From the NCBI RefSeq assembly GCF_900104175.1, contig NZ_FNIX01000020.1, positions 62,001-126,000 on the forward strand: DNA of 64,000 bases, in the 5' to 3' direction. The notes beneath the pieces were generated by a model, which worked only from the letters and a program-made list of their open reading frames with translations, was not told where the DNA came from and did no database searches. Origin of the DNA: Lentzea jiangxiensis. Its GTDB lineage: Bacteria > Actinomycetota > Actinomycetes > Mycobacteriales > Pseudonocardiaceae. Made by a program: the position numbers and the translations under genes. Positions 53,634 to 61,762 of the stretch are shown one piece after another. Position 1 is the first letter of the stretch. Every line of letters begins with the position of its first letter.

Positions 53634-53703
53634 GTGCCAGGTTCCGCCGCCCGAGGCCTGGTGCGCTCTCGCGGGCACACGTGTGTGCACGCTTGGAGGT
53701 CAC

Positions 53704-55224
53704 ATGGAAAGCCTCGATTGGGTCGTGGTCGCCGGCTACTTCGTGGTGATGGTCGGAATCGGCCTCTGGTCCCGCGGGCGGATCAAGAACGTCGCCGACT
53801 TCTTCACCGCGGGCGGCAAGATGCCCTGGTGGCTGTCCGGCATCTCCCACCACATGTCCGGGTACAGCGCCGTCATGTTCGTCGCGTTCGCGGCGGAGGC
53901 GTACCGGCTGGGCCTCACGGTCTACATCTGGTGGTCGCTGACGATCGGCATCGGTGTCGGCATCGGCGCGTTCCTCTGGGCGCCCGCCTGGAACCGGCTG
54001 CGGTCGAAGCACGACGTCAAGTCGCCCCTCGAGTACCTCGCCATCCGCTACAACGTCCCGACGCAGCAGGTCATGGCGTGGGCGGGTGCCGGTCTGAAGG
54101 TCGTCGACATCGCGGCCAAGTGGGTCGCCGTCGCGTTGCTGCTGCAGGGCTTCGCCGGTGTCCCGATCGGCTGGGGCATCGCGCTCGTCGGCGTCGTCAC
54201 GATGGTCTACTCGGTGCTCGGCGGCCTGTGGGCCGACGCGCTGACCGACTTCGGCCAGTTCGTCATCCAGGGCCTCGCGGGCTTCGCGATGTTCTTCGCC
54301 GTCGCCTCGCACTTCGGCGGCATCGACTTCATGTGGACGATCTGGGACAAGCTCCCCGAGAGCCACAGCGACCCGCTGACCGGCCCCTACACGCTGACGT
54401 TCTTCATGGCGCTCTTCCTGATCAAGACGCTCGAGTACAACGGCGGCATGTGGAACCTGGCCCAGCGCTACATGGCGGCCCCGTCGGGCTTCGCCGCGAA
54501 GCGCTCGGCCCTGCTCTCGGCCGCGTTGTGGCTCGTGTGGCCGCTGGTCCTGTTCTTCCCGATGTGGGCAGCCCCGCTGATCGTGCCGGGCATGGAGGCC
54601 AACGCCGAACAGGCCTACGTCGAGATGGGCAAGGCCATGCTCCCCGCGGGCATGGTGGGTCTCGTCCTCGCCGGCTTCTTCTCGCACACGATGGCGATGG
54701 TCTCCTCCGACGCCAACGTCATCACCGCCGTCATCACCCGTGACATCCTTCCGCGACTGTGGAAGGGCGCACTCTCGATGAGCGCGGACGCACAGTTGAA
54801 ACTGGCGCGCATCACCACGTTCGCGTTCATCGGCCTGTCGATGACCATCGCCCTGACCGCGGACACCAAGGGCTTCGTGCTGAAGGTCGTGATCGCCCTG
54901 GTGGCGGCCACGATGGGCCCGATCGCGATCCCGTTGATGCTCGGCCTGCTCCCGTGGTTCCGCAAGATCGGTCCCACGGCAGCGCTGTCGTCGACCGTCG
55001 GTGGCCTCTCCACCTGGGTGTTCCTCTACGTCGAGCAGCAGTTCCTGAAGGACTTCGCCGTCTCGCAGGCCCTGATCGTCTCGACGCCGCTGCTGGTCTC
55101 GCTGGTCCTGTACCTGGTGATCGGCTTCGCGAAGCCGGAACCGTCCCGGGAGCGCGACGCCCTGATCGACTCGCTGAAGTCCGACGAGCCCGACACGGCA
55201 CCCGAACGAGCCGTTCGTTCCTGA
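53704..55224 (+). CDS. Sodium:solute symporter (SSS family)
   Basis: A 506-residue SSS permease with about 13 helices. The first helix starts at residue 6 (WVVVAGYFVVMVGIGLWSRGR), followed by the family linker DFFTAGGKMPWWLSGISHHMSGYSA. The Na+-site helix includes FSHTMAMVSSDANV, and the charged tail begins near residue 480. Substrates in this group include sugars, inositol and organic acids; none can be assigned. ATG 53704 has a perfect GGAGG four bases upstream. It is distinct from the MctP-type symporter at 7779. Confidence 0.93.
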   Translation: MESLDWVVVAGYFVVMVGIGLWSRGRIKNVADFFTAGGKMPWWLSGISHHMSGYSAVMFVAFAAEAYRLGLTVYIWWSLTIGIGVGIGAFLWAPAWNRLRSKHDVKSPLEYLAIRYNVPTQQVMAWAGAGLKVVDIAAKWVAVALLLQGFAGVPIGWGIALVGVVTMVYSVLGGLWADALTDFGQFVIQGLAGFAMFFAVASHFGGIDFMWTIWDKLPESHSDPLTGPYTLTFFMALFLIKTLEYNGGMWNLAQRYMAAPSGFAAKRSALLSAALWLVWPLVLFFPMWAAPLIVPGMEANAEQAYVEMGKAMLPAGMVGLVLAGFFSHTMAMVSSDANVITAVITRDILPRLWKGALSMSADAQLKLARITTFAFIGLSMTIALTADTKGFVLKVVIALVAATMGPIAIPLMLGLLPWFRKIGPTAALSSTVGGLSTWVFLYVEQQFLKDFAVSQALIVSTPLLVSLVLYLVIGFAKPEPSRERDALIDSLKSDEPDTAPERAVRS

Positions 55225-55338
55225 TGATCCTCGCGGCGGCGCACCCGAACAGGGGCGCCGCCGCGAGTCACACGCGGGGTGCCGTGGCGTGCGTCATCGT
55301 CACGAGACTCTCGCTCCGCCCGCATGCACAGTGGAGAC

Positions 55339-55755
55339 ATGGGTAAGTGGAGTCCCGCGGACGACGCGGAACTGGCAACGGGCTGGCGGCTCTGGCTGGA
55401 GCTGAGCGACCGCGTGTGGCCGGACCCGTCCTGGGACGGCACCCCCGCCGACGCCATCCGCCAAGTCCGCGCCCTCCTCACCGCCTGCGAGGAGATCCGT
55501 CTCACCTACCTGGCCGAGACCTCACAACCGTCCGTGGCCCTCTTGCAACTGCTGCAGTCGATGTCGTTCGTCGCCTCGTTCGCCGTCGACCTGTGGCACG
55601 ACGACACGCACCCCCTGGACGTCGACCGTGCCGAGCTGCTGCACGGGGACCTGGCTTCGTTCGCCGAGCACGTGGCCGGAGTTCGGGCCGCTCTGGCCCG
55701 TGGCGGCGGCTGGGTGGAACTGGACCGCCGGCCGTGGGGCCTGCCGGTCGACTGA
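55339..55755 (+). CDS. Hypothetical protein
   Basis: A 138-residue helical protein rich in Trp and Leu (ATGWRLWLELSDRVWPDPSW, then LLQLLQSMSFVASFAVDLWH). There is no membrane helix of full length and no motif. The ATG at 55339 has GTGGAG just upstream. It lies about 115 bases after the symporter gene; the gap is otherwise featureless. Function not recognised. Confidence 0.6.
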   Translation: MGKWSPADDAELATGWRLWLELSDRVWPDPSWDGTPADAIRQVRALLTACEEIRLTYLAETSQPSVALLQLLQSMSFVASFAVDLWHDDTHPLDVDRAELLHGDLASFAEHVAGVRAALARGGGWVELDRRPWGLPVD

Positions 55756-55806
55756 GCCCCTGAAAACCAGCTGCTGTCGTCAGGCTCATGGCGTCACGCG
55801 TCTTGA

Positions 55807-56025
55807 CGGGCGACCCTCACTCCCAAGGCGCTGGCCGTCCGGGCGTGGAACACCTTCCCGATGGCACCGGTGGAGCTGCCTCGGGAGCTCAAGCTGCTGG
55901 GTTTCGACTACGAGTACCTCGACGAGTACGCGGAGGTCGGTGTCGCCCTCGAACGGTCCGCGGACCAGCTGGACGCCGAGATCGTGGCCGAGGCGCGGAG
56001 GATCGTTGCGTCCGGACGGCGGTGA
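55807..56025 (+). pseudogene. Possible C-terminal gene remnant
   Basis: An open frame without a proper upstream start encodes TLTPKALAVRAWNTFP, then a plausible acidic tail (ELKLLGFDYEYLDEYAEVG, LDAEIVAEARRIV) and a stop at 56023. The region before 55807 in this frame is closed by TGA. It could be the end of a degraded gene, or a 54-residue protein starting at ATG 55861. No family was recognised. Confidence 0.35.
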
Positions 56026-56036
56026 CGTGCAGGCAC

Positions 56037-56079
56037 ACAGCGAAGGCCCCAGGTCGTGGTGACCTGGGGCCTTCGCTGT
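56037..56079 (-). terminator. Perfect 19-bp hairpin after tRNA-Gly
   Basis: Arms at 56037-56055 (starting ACAGCGAAGG) and 56061-56079 pair over 19 bp with a 5-base loop. The hairpin starts one base after the tRNA CCA end on the minus strand. There is no T-run. It is probably a terminator or 3'-processing structure. Confidence 0.75.
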
Positions 56080-56153
56080 TGGAGCGGGTGACGGGAATCG
56101 AACCCGCCTCTACAGCTTGGGAAGCTGTCGTTCTACCAATGAACTACACCCGC
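56080..56153 (-). tRNA. tRNA-Gly (anticodon CCC)
   Basis: On the minus strand the acceptor GCGGGTG pairs with CACCCGC. The D arm is GTTC/GAAC, the anticodon stem ACAGC/GCTGT encloses loop TTCCCAA (anticodon CCC, reading GGG), and the T loop is TTCGATT. Discriminator T and an encoded CCA follow. The fold is complete in 74 bases. Confidence 0.95.
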
Positions 56154-56201
56154 GAAGCACTGCGTCGCCGATCATACACAAGCCTGGGCTAGCCTGTCCC
56201 G

Positions 56202-56783
56202 GTGCTGCTGAGTGACCAGGATCTGCGCAAAGAGGTCGAGTCCGGCCGTCTCCTCCTCGACCCCTTCACCGTCGAGATGCTCCAGCCGTCGAGCATCGAC
56301 GTGCGGCTGGACCGGTTCTTCCGGGTCTTCAACAACACGAGGTACACGCACATCGACCCGGCGCAGCAGCAAGACGACCTGACGAGCCTGGTCGAGACGC
56401 CCGAGGGTGAGCCGTTCGTGCTGCACCCCGGTGAGTTCGTGCTCGGCTCGACGTACGAGATGGTCACGTTGCCGGACGACCTGGCGGGGCGGCTCGAGGG
56501 CAAGTCCAGCCTCGGCCGGCTCGGGCTGCTCACGCACTCCACGGCGGGCTTCATCGACCCCGGCTTCTCGGGGCACATCACGCTGGAGTTGTCGAACGTC
56601 GCCAACCTGCCGATCACGTTGCACCCCGGCATGAAGATCGGGCAGCTCTGCCTGTTCAAGCTGTCCAGCCCGGCCGAGCACCCCTACGGCTCGGCGCAGA
56701 CCGGGAGCCGGTACCAGGGGCAGCGCGGGCCCACGCCGAGCCGCGCCTACCTGAACTTCCACCGCACGGACACGCGCCGCTAG
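56202..56783 (+). CDS. dcd: dCTP deaminase
   Basis: A 193-residue Dcd protein of standard length. It has the trimer/active-site motifs [46 protein letters not shown] (catalytic Glu) and [20 protein letters not shown]. It deaminates dCTP toward dUTP; many actinobacterial members also hydrolyse dUTP to dUMP, supplying thymidylate synthesis. The GTG start lies 7 bases after a TAGCCT -10 box (56190-56195), so the mRNA is leaderless. It overlaps the convergent transporter gene by 4 bases. Confidence 0.96.
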   Translation: MLLSDQDLRKEVESGRLLLDPFTVEMLQPSSIDVRLDRFFRVFNNTRYTHIDPAQQQDDLTSLVETPEGEPFVLHPGEFVLGSTYEMVTLPDDLAGRLEGKSSLGRLGLLTHSTAGFIDPGFSGHITLELSNVANLPITLHPGMKIGQLCLFKLSSPAEHPYGSAQTGSRYQGQRGPTPSRAYLNFHRTDTRR

Positions 56784-57754
56784 AAGCCGTAGCGCTCCAG
56801 CACCCGGCGCCGCAGGTCCGGGTCGGTGCGGGGCACCGGTTCCAGGAAGATCTCGTCGAGGTCGGGGAACTCCGCGTGCAGTTCCGCGGAGATGCGGACG
56901 CAGGCGATTTCCAGTTCGGACGCCGTCAGCGTGTCGACGAAGTCCAGGCGCGCGCAGAGCAGCACGCGGTCGGTGCCGATGAGCATCGTCAGCAGGTCCA
57001 CGACGGCGTCGACCTCGGGTTCTCCGGCCAGGCGGTGCCAGATCGCCTTGACCACCACCGAGTCCGCCTGGCGGCCGATCAGCAGGCCGCGGTTGGTGCG
57101 CGCCAGGGTGTAGGCGACGAGTGCCAGCAGCACGCCGATCGCCAGCGAGGCGAGGCCGTCCCACACCGACGAGCCGGTCAGCTGGTGCAGGCCGAGGCCG
57201 AGGAACGCCAGGACCAGGCCGATCAGGGCGGCGGAGTCCTCGAGGAACACCGTCTTCACGGTCGGGTCGTCGGACACGCGCAGGAAGTCCCGGAAGCCGC
57301 GGCCGTGCTTCTTCGACTCGGAGCGGACCTGCCGGAACGCCTGGGTCCACGACACCGACTCGAGGGCGAAGGCCAGGCCCAGCACGATGTAGCCGACTAG
57401 CGGGCGGGTCTGTTCCTCCGGGGCGCCGAAGACTGTGCGAAAGCCCTCGTAGAACGCGAACACCGCGCCCGACGCGAAGATCGAGACGGCGGCCAGCAGC
57501 GACCAGAAGTAGCGCTCCTTGCCGTAGCCGAACGGGTGGCGGCGGTCGGCGGGGCGGTCGGAGCGGCGCAGGGCGGTCAGCAGCAGGGCCTCGGTGAACG
57601 TGTCGGCCACCGAGTGGGCCGCTTCGGAGAGGATCGCGGCCGAACCGGTCACCACGCCCGCGATGGCCTTCATGACCGCGATAGCCAGGTTGACCAGCAG
57701 CGCGAGGACGACTGTCAGCGTGCTCTCGCCTGCCCCCGACGGCTTCTCGCTCAT
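56780..57754 (-). CDS. Cation diffusion facilitator transporter
   Basis: A 324-residue CDF-family antiporter with six helices. The metal-site HxxxD is in [16 protein letters not shown] (helix 2). The helix-5 site reads [13 protein letters not shown], as in the SLC30A9-like branch. A C-terminal cytoplasmic domain of about 90 residues follows. It exports Zn2+ or a similar divalent cation. The start ATG 57754 lies 8 bases after a TACGCT box (57767-57762), implying a leaderless mRNA. Confidence 0.92.
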   Translation of the reverse strand: MSEKPSGAGESTLTVVLALLVNLAIAVMKAIAGVVTGSAAILSEAAHSVADTFTEALLLTALRRSDRPADRRHPFGYGKERYFWSLLAAVSIFASGAVFAFYEGFRTVFGAPEEQTRPLVGYIVLGLAFALESVSWTQAFRQVRSESKKHGRGFRDFLRVSDDPTVKTVFLEDSAALIGLVLAFLGLGLHQLTGSSVWDGLASLAIGVLLALVAYTLARTNRGLLIGRQADSVVVKAIWHRLAGEPEVDAVVDLLTMLIGTDRVLLCARLDFVDTLTASELEIACVRISAELHAEFPDLDEIFLEPVPRTDPDLRRRVLERYGF

Positions 57755-57840
57755 GGTGATCAGCGTAGGACCGGTGGGGTGCGCCAGCCGGTCGTTACTG
57801 CATTCGAGTGAAATTCGGCGGGTGGGGCAACATCGGCAGC

Positions 57841-58026
57841 ACCTGAGGTGTCTTACCTGCGGGATCCGCAACCAGGGGGACGCTGATCACCAAGGGGTGA
57901 GACGGAACGGCCCGCGTCCGGGAGAGACGCGGGCCGTTCTGCGTTTCCGTTGGGGCGCAACGGGAATAACGATCGGATCACCGCGGCAACCGGCTTGCCC
58001 GCTCGCGCGAGTCACCTCCGGTAGGC
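57841..58026 (+). ncRNA. Candidate c-di-AMP riboswitch (ydaO/yuaA type)
   Basis: The 5' leader of the SdrD-like gene matches the ydaO aptamer plan. A closing stem ACCTGAGGTG (57841-57850) pairs with CACCTCCGGT (58013-58022), 9 of 10 positions. The conserved CCGCAACCAGGGGGACGC and CAAGGGGTGA lie on the 5' side. A long internal hairpin (57905-57939) and a second stem TTCCGTTG/CAACGGGAA follow, then GTCACCTCCGGTAGGC, like the aptamer's AACCTCGTAGGC. In actinobacteria this class controls cell-wall hydrolase genes. The assignment is by eye and needs a covariance search. Confidence 0.62.
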
Positions 58027-58070
58027 CCCGGACGGGCCTCTGGGGAATCTCGAACATGGGGGAAGCACCG

Positions 58071-58832
58071 ATGCGCAAGTTCACCGTGGGTCTCTTCACG
58101 TCCGCAGCAGTCCTGCTCGCCGCCTCACCCGCGATCGCCGAGCGGCCGAACACCGTCAACGGCGAGGTGTGGCTCGACGTCAACGAGGACGGCGTGCGCC
58201 AGGCGGGCGAACCGCCGATGGCGGGTGTCCTGGTCGGCCTGCCGGGCAGACCTGCCAACGCCACCACCGACGAGCGCGGCCAATACAGCTTCACCGGGCT
58301 CGCCGACGGCACTTACGAGATGGAGTTCGCCCGGCCGCGGGGGCACGGTCTGACGAAGCCGGGGCGTGACTCCGACGTCGACTGGCTGCGCAGCGGCCGG
58401 CACACCGTCACCGTCCAGCACGGCTCGCGGCAGCGGGTGGACGCCGGCTACCGCAAGGCGGTGCACGACAAGAGCGTCGGCGTCGTCGTGGTGGACCGGC
58501 CGGTGGTCGCGGTCGGCGAGCGCGTCACGTTCCAGGTCTTCTACGGCAACATCGGCAACGTCGCCGACCAGCTCCAGTTCGACGCCCGCTGGGGTGCCGG
58601 GCTGAGGCTGGAGAGCATCACCGGCGACGTCCACCACGTCTGGGAGCGCGAGGCCACCACGTTGCTCGGCGCGGTCGCACCGAACACCGGTGAGCCGAAC
58701 TTCGTGCTGGCCACGTTCGTCGCGACTGCTCCAGGGGATCTGAGCGTCGAGTTCAGCGCGCCGGCTGACGTCGAGGGCGACGTCAACCCGCAGAACAACG
58801 TCGTGCACGGGTACGTCAGCGTCACCGGCTGA
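58071..58832 (+). CDS. Exported SdrD/Cna-B-domain protein
   Basis: A 253-residue secreted protein. The signal peptide ends about residue 23 (SPAIAE). An SdrD-B/Cna-B-type beta domain follows (about 28-100: NGEVWLDVNEDGVRQAGEP, TTDERGQYSFTGLADGTYEM), then a DUF11-like beta domain (VDRPVVAVGERVTFQVFYGNIGN, ending NPQNNVVHGYVSVTG). It lacks a membrane anchor or sorting signal, so it is released or held non-covalently. ATG 58071 has GGGGGAA upstream. The candidate c-di-AMP riboswitch forms its leader. Two paralogues lie downstream. Confidence 0.8.
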   Translation: MRKFTVGLFTSAAVLLAASPAIAERPNTVNGEVWLDVNEDGVRQAGEPPMAGVLVGLPGRPANATTDERGQYSFTGLADGTYEMEFARPRGHGLTKPGRDSDVDWLRSGRHTVTVQHGSRQRVDAGYRKAVHDKSVGVVVVDRPVVAVGERVTFQVFYGNIGNVADQLQFDARWGAGLRLESITGDVHHVWEREATTLLGAVAPNTGEPNFVLATFVATAPGDLSVEFSAPADVEGDVNPQNNVVHGYVSVTG

Positions 58833-58838
58833 TGGGAA

Positions 58839-58873
58839 GCGCGGCCCGCGTCCGGGAAAGACGCGGGCCGCGC
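58839..58873 (+). terminator. Hairpin after the first SdrD-like gene
   Basis: A perfect 14-bp stem GCGCGGCCCGCGTC/GACGCGGGCCGCGC with loop CGGGAAA, seven bases after the stop and without a T-run. Its core is identical to the hairpin at 57905-57939 inside the riboswitch. Confidence 0.7.
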
Positions 58874-58891
58874 CGCATCTACCATCGTGGG

Positions 58892-59467
58892 ATGGGCGAC
58901 CGTGGTGCTGACGACATCGATGCCGAGGTCGAGTCGTGGAGGGCCGCGGTCCCGGCGATCGATCCGGTCAAGTACCTCGACTTCCTCGCCACGGAGATCG
59001 CCGCGCCGCACGGCCTCAACCGCGCCGACTACGAGATCCTCGCGCGCCTGTTCTGGATCGGGCCGCCGCACCGCCTCACGCCCAAGCAGTTCGCGAACGG
59101 CACGCTGAGCCCGGCCACGACGATCACCAGCCGGCTCGACCGGCTGGAGAAGGCCGGCCTGGTCGTGCGCGAGCTCGACCCGAGCGACCGGCGGTCGTCG
59201 CCGGCGACGCTCACGGACGCGGGCCGCGAGATCTTCCTGCGGACCGTCGCGGGTCAGGCGGAACGGGAGCGGGACCTCTTCACCGCGCTGCCGGGGACGG
59301 ACCTCGAGACCCTGCGCGATCTGCTGCGCCAGGTCGTGGAGGTGCTGTCGGGCGACTTGGAACCCGCTCCTCGGCGCACATTCGACAGCGAGGTGGCTAC
59401 CCGCTGTCCGAGTGACGGAGATCATGCAACGCCGGTCCCCCCGGATTCCGATACTCGGATGGGGTAG
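58892..59467 (+). CDS. MarR-family transcription regulator
   Basis: A 191-residue winged-helix regulator: DYEILARLFWIGPPHRLTPKQ, LSPATTITSRLDRLEKAGLV (recognition helix) and LDPSDRRSSPATLTDAGRE (wing), then a dimer helix. The C-terminal ~30 residues are disordered. A TACCAT box at 58880-58885 lies 7 bases before the ATG, so the mRNA is leaderless. It sits between SdrD-like genes and may regulate them; no operator was identified. Confidence 0.88.
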   Translation: MGDRGADDIDAEVESWRAAVPAIDPVKYLDFLATEIAAPHGLNRADYEILARLFWIGPPHRLTPKQFANGTLSPATTITSRLDRLEKAGLVVRELDPSDRRSSPATLTDAGREIFLRTVAGQAERERDLFTALPGTDLETLRDLLRQVVEVLSGDLEPAPRRTFDSEVATRCPSDGDHATPVPPDSDTRMG

Positions 59468-59484
59468 CGGAACCTGGGGGAACT

Positions 59485-59969
59485 GTGCGCAAGCTCTGCG
59501 CGGCCGCGATGGCGGCTGCCTTTCTCCTGCCCGTGGCCGGTACGGCCGCCGCGCAGGACGAGATCTCGATCGAAGGCCTCGTGTGGTTCGACCGCAACGA
59601 GGACGGCAAGACCGCCGGCGAGCCGGGTGTGCCGAACGAGAAGATCGTCAAGATCGTCCGGGACGGCTCCGGTGAGCTCGTCGGTGAGCACGCGACCGGC
59701 GCGGACGGCAGGTACGGCGTTCGCGACCTGCCCGCGGGCAGGTACGTGGTCAGCGTCGAGGTCGCCGGGCGGTACGCGCCCACCGGGCGCCGGAGCGTGA
59801 CGACCGGAGGCGGCACCGTCGACTTCGGTGTGCGCGGTGGTCGGCTGATCGGCCACTCGTTCCTCGACCAGAACCGCAACGGCGGGATGGACGCGAACTT
59901 CTCCTCGGCGCCCTGCTCCTGACGGCGGGCACCACGGCGTTCTTCGTGGCGCGCCGCCGTCGTTCCTGA
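59485..59969 (+). pseudogene. Truncated, frameshifted SdrD-like wall protein
   Basis: The first 135 codons are intact: signal peptide, one SdrD-B domain (IEGLVWFDRNEDGKTAGEPGV, GADGRYGVRDLPAGRYVV) and the beginning of a second repeat (GHSFLDQNRNGGMDAN). The frame then stops after SSAPCS at 59922. In the +1 frame, LGALLLTAGTTAFFVARRRRS follows to TGA 59967-59969, the membrane helix and basic tail of a sortase substrate. An internal deletion has fused N-terminus to C-terminus out of frame and removed the sorting motif. The next gene shows the full form. Confidence 0.8.
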
Positions 59970-59995
59970 TCCACCGAAAACTCCTGGGGACACAA

Positions 59996-61285
59996 GTGAA
60001 GAAGCTCTTCGCCGTCGCGATGACGGCTGCTCTCGCCCTGCCCGTCACGGCCACCTCGGCCGCGGCCCAGGGTGAGACGATCACCGTCGAGGGCCTGTTC
60101 TTCCTCGACCGCAACGGGGACAACCTCTTCAGCGAAGGGGAGAACGTCCGGGCCAACGGTCCCGGGGTCACCGTCTTCGTCGTGGGCACGAACGAGAAGG
60201 TCGGCAACTTCCCGACGGGTCCGGACGGCAGGTACAAGGCCGTGCTGCCCAAGGGGCCGAAGTACTCGATCGCCAACTCGGACATGTCCGACTACTCGAC
60301 CACCAAGCCGGCCCGGGGCGCTGCCGAGTCCGCGTCGGACGCGGACTTCCCGCTGCGCGGGAACTTCCTCAACGGCTTCACGTTCGTCGACGCGAACGAC
60401 GACGGCGTGAAGCAGGCCGGCGAGAAGACCCACGAGGGCAAGGTGAAGGTCACCGGCAAGACGGCGACCGGGGCCGACTTCTCCGCCGAGACCGGCGCGG
60501 GCGAGGACGGCCGCTACCTGCTCGACCTCCCGCTCGGCACCCTGACCGTCACCGCGCCGAACCTCGCGAAGAGCCGTCTCACGCTGGCGCGGCCCAAGTC
60601 CGACCAGGACGTCGACTGGCTGACCCGCAGCCGGGCCGTGCCGTTCACCCACGAGCGCAACGCGCGGGTCGACCTGCGCTACGTCGACGCCAAGGCCGAC
60701 ATGGCGCTCGCGTCCACGCTCTCGCCGGTCAAGGACACCTACACCCTCGGCGACCGGCTCGACCTGAAGCTCACGGTCTCCAACAAGGGCAACGTGCCGG
60801 TCGCGCCGACCGTCGTCCTCGGCAGCTTCTCCGCGAAGCTGCTGTCCCACAGCGACAACGTGACCCTGCAGCCCGGCACCGACGAGGTCTTCACCACCGT
60901 GGAGAAGATCCTGCCCGGCAAGCAGACCGAGATCGCTCTCAAGATCGAGCTGAACGACCTGGAGTACACCGAGGTGCACGCGATGGTGCGCTTCGTCCCC
61001 GAGGGCTACGAGGACGTCGACCACAAGAACAACGTCGTCAGCACGATGATCAAGGTCGTAGAAGGGGGCACCACGGCGCCGACGACCACCACGTCGCCTT
61101 CGCAGACCAGCGCCGCGCCGACGACCACCACGACCACGACCGCTCCGGCCGTGGCGCAGGCGGGCAACAGGTCCGGTCTCGCGTCCACGGGCGCGTCGCC
61201 GCTGGGCTTCCTCGGCCTCGGCGCGCTGCTCTTGGCGGCCGGCACGGGTGCGTTCCTCGTGGCGCGCCGCCGCCGCAGGTCCTGA
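59996..61285 (+). CDS. Sortase-anchored SdrD/Cna-B-domain surface protein
   Basis: A 429-residue exported protein. The signal peptide ends about residue 25 (SAAAQG). Two SdrD-B-type domains follow (about 28-125 with GLFFLDRNGDNLFSEGE, and 127-220 with NGFTFVDANDDGVKQAGE), then a DUF11-like beta domain (about 230-350) and a Thr/Pro-rich wall-spanning stretch. The C-terminal sorting signal is LASTG, hydrophobic helix, RRRRRS. LAxTG is the motif preferred by class E sortases of actinobacteria. The GTG start follows GGGG by several bases. The truncated paralogue lies just upstream. Confidence 0.88.
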   Translation: MKKLFAVAMTAALALPVTATSAAAQGETITVEGLFFLDRNGDNLFSEGENVRANGPGVTVFVVGTNEKVGNFPTGPDGRYKAVLPKGPKYSIANSDMSDYSTTKPARGAAESASDADFPLRGNFLNGFTFVDANDDGVKQAGEKTHEGKVKVTGKTATGADFSAETGAGEDGRYLLDLPLGTLTVTAPNLAKSRLTLARPKSDQDVDWLTRSRAVPFTHERNARVDLRYVDAKADMALASTLSPVKDTYTLGDRLDLKLTVSNKGNVPVAPTVVLGSFSAKLLSHSDNVTLQPGTDEVFTTVEKILPGKQTEIALKIELNDLEYTEVHAMVRFVPEGYEDVDHKNNVVSTMIKVVEGGTTAPTTTTSPSQTSAAPTTTTTTTAPAVAQAGNRSGLASTGASPLGFLGLGALLLAAGTGAFLVARRRRRS

Positions 61286-61319
61286 CCACTTAGGACACGC
61301 CACGGCTAGTCTGCGCGGC

Positions 61320-61700
61320 ATGGGCATCTTGGTTCATGTGCTGCTGACCGCCGTGGCGGTCTGGGTGTCGACCGCCCTCCCGGGCATCGACCTGGGTGAG
61401 GGCACCACCGGGTCGAAGGTCCTCACGCTGCTCGGCGTCGCGGTGATCTTCGGCCTGGTGAACGCGGTCGTGAAGCCGCTGGTGAAGTTCTTCGGCTGCC
61501 TGTTCTACCTGCTCACGCTCGGCCTGATCGGGCTCGTGGTGAACGCGCTGCTGTTCATGCTCACCGGCTGGCTGGCCGAGCGGCTCGACCTGCCGTTCCG
61601 CGTCGACGGCTTCTGGCCCGCCTTCTGGGGCGCGATCATCGTCGCCCTCACCGGCTGGGTCCTGAACGTCGTCTACGACAAGGTCACCGACAAGGACTGA
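61320..61700 (+). CDS. Phage-holin-4 family (DUF360-like) membrane protein
   Basis: A 126-residue protein with four membrane helices (about 2-20, 30-50, 55-78, 95-117) and the VNAVVKPLVKFFGCLFYLLTLGL segment typical of the YvlD/holin-4-2 family. Despite the name, such chromosomal proteins are not known to lyse cells. A TAGTCT box (61307-61312) lies 8 bases before the ATG: a leaderless mRNA. It converges with the Fe-S oxidoreductase gene. Confidence 0.88.
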   Translation: MGILVHVLLTAVAVWVSTALPGIDLGEGTTGSKVLTLLGVAVIFGLVNAVVKPLVKFFGCLFYLLTLGLIGLVVNALLFMLTGWLAERLDLPFRVDGFWPAFWGAIIVALTGWVLNVVYDKVTDKD

Positions 61701-61713
61701 CCCGGCGACGAAG

Positions 61714-61750
61714 AAGGCCCTCGGTCCGATGTGGACCGAGGGCCTTTCTC
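61714..61750. terminator. Bidirectional terminator
   Basis: A perfect 14-bp stem AAGGCCCTCGGTCC/GGACCGAGGGCCTT with a GATGT loop and T-rich tails both ways (TTTCTC on the plus strand, TTCTTC on the minus strand), between convergent genes. Confidence 0.93.
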
Positions 61751-61762
61751 ATGCCGTGGAAC

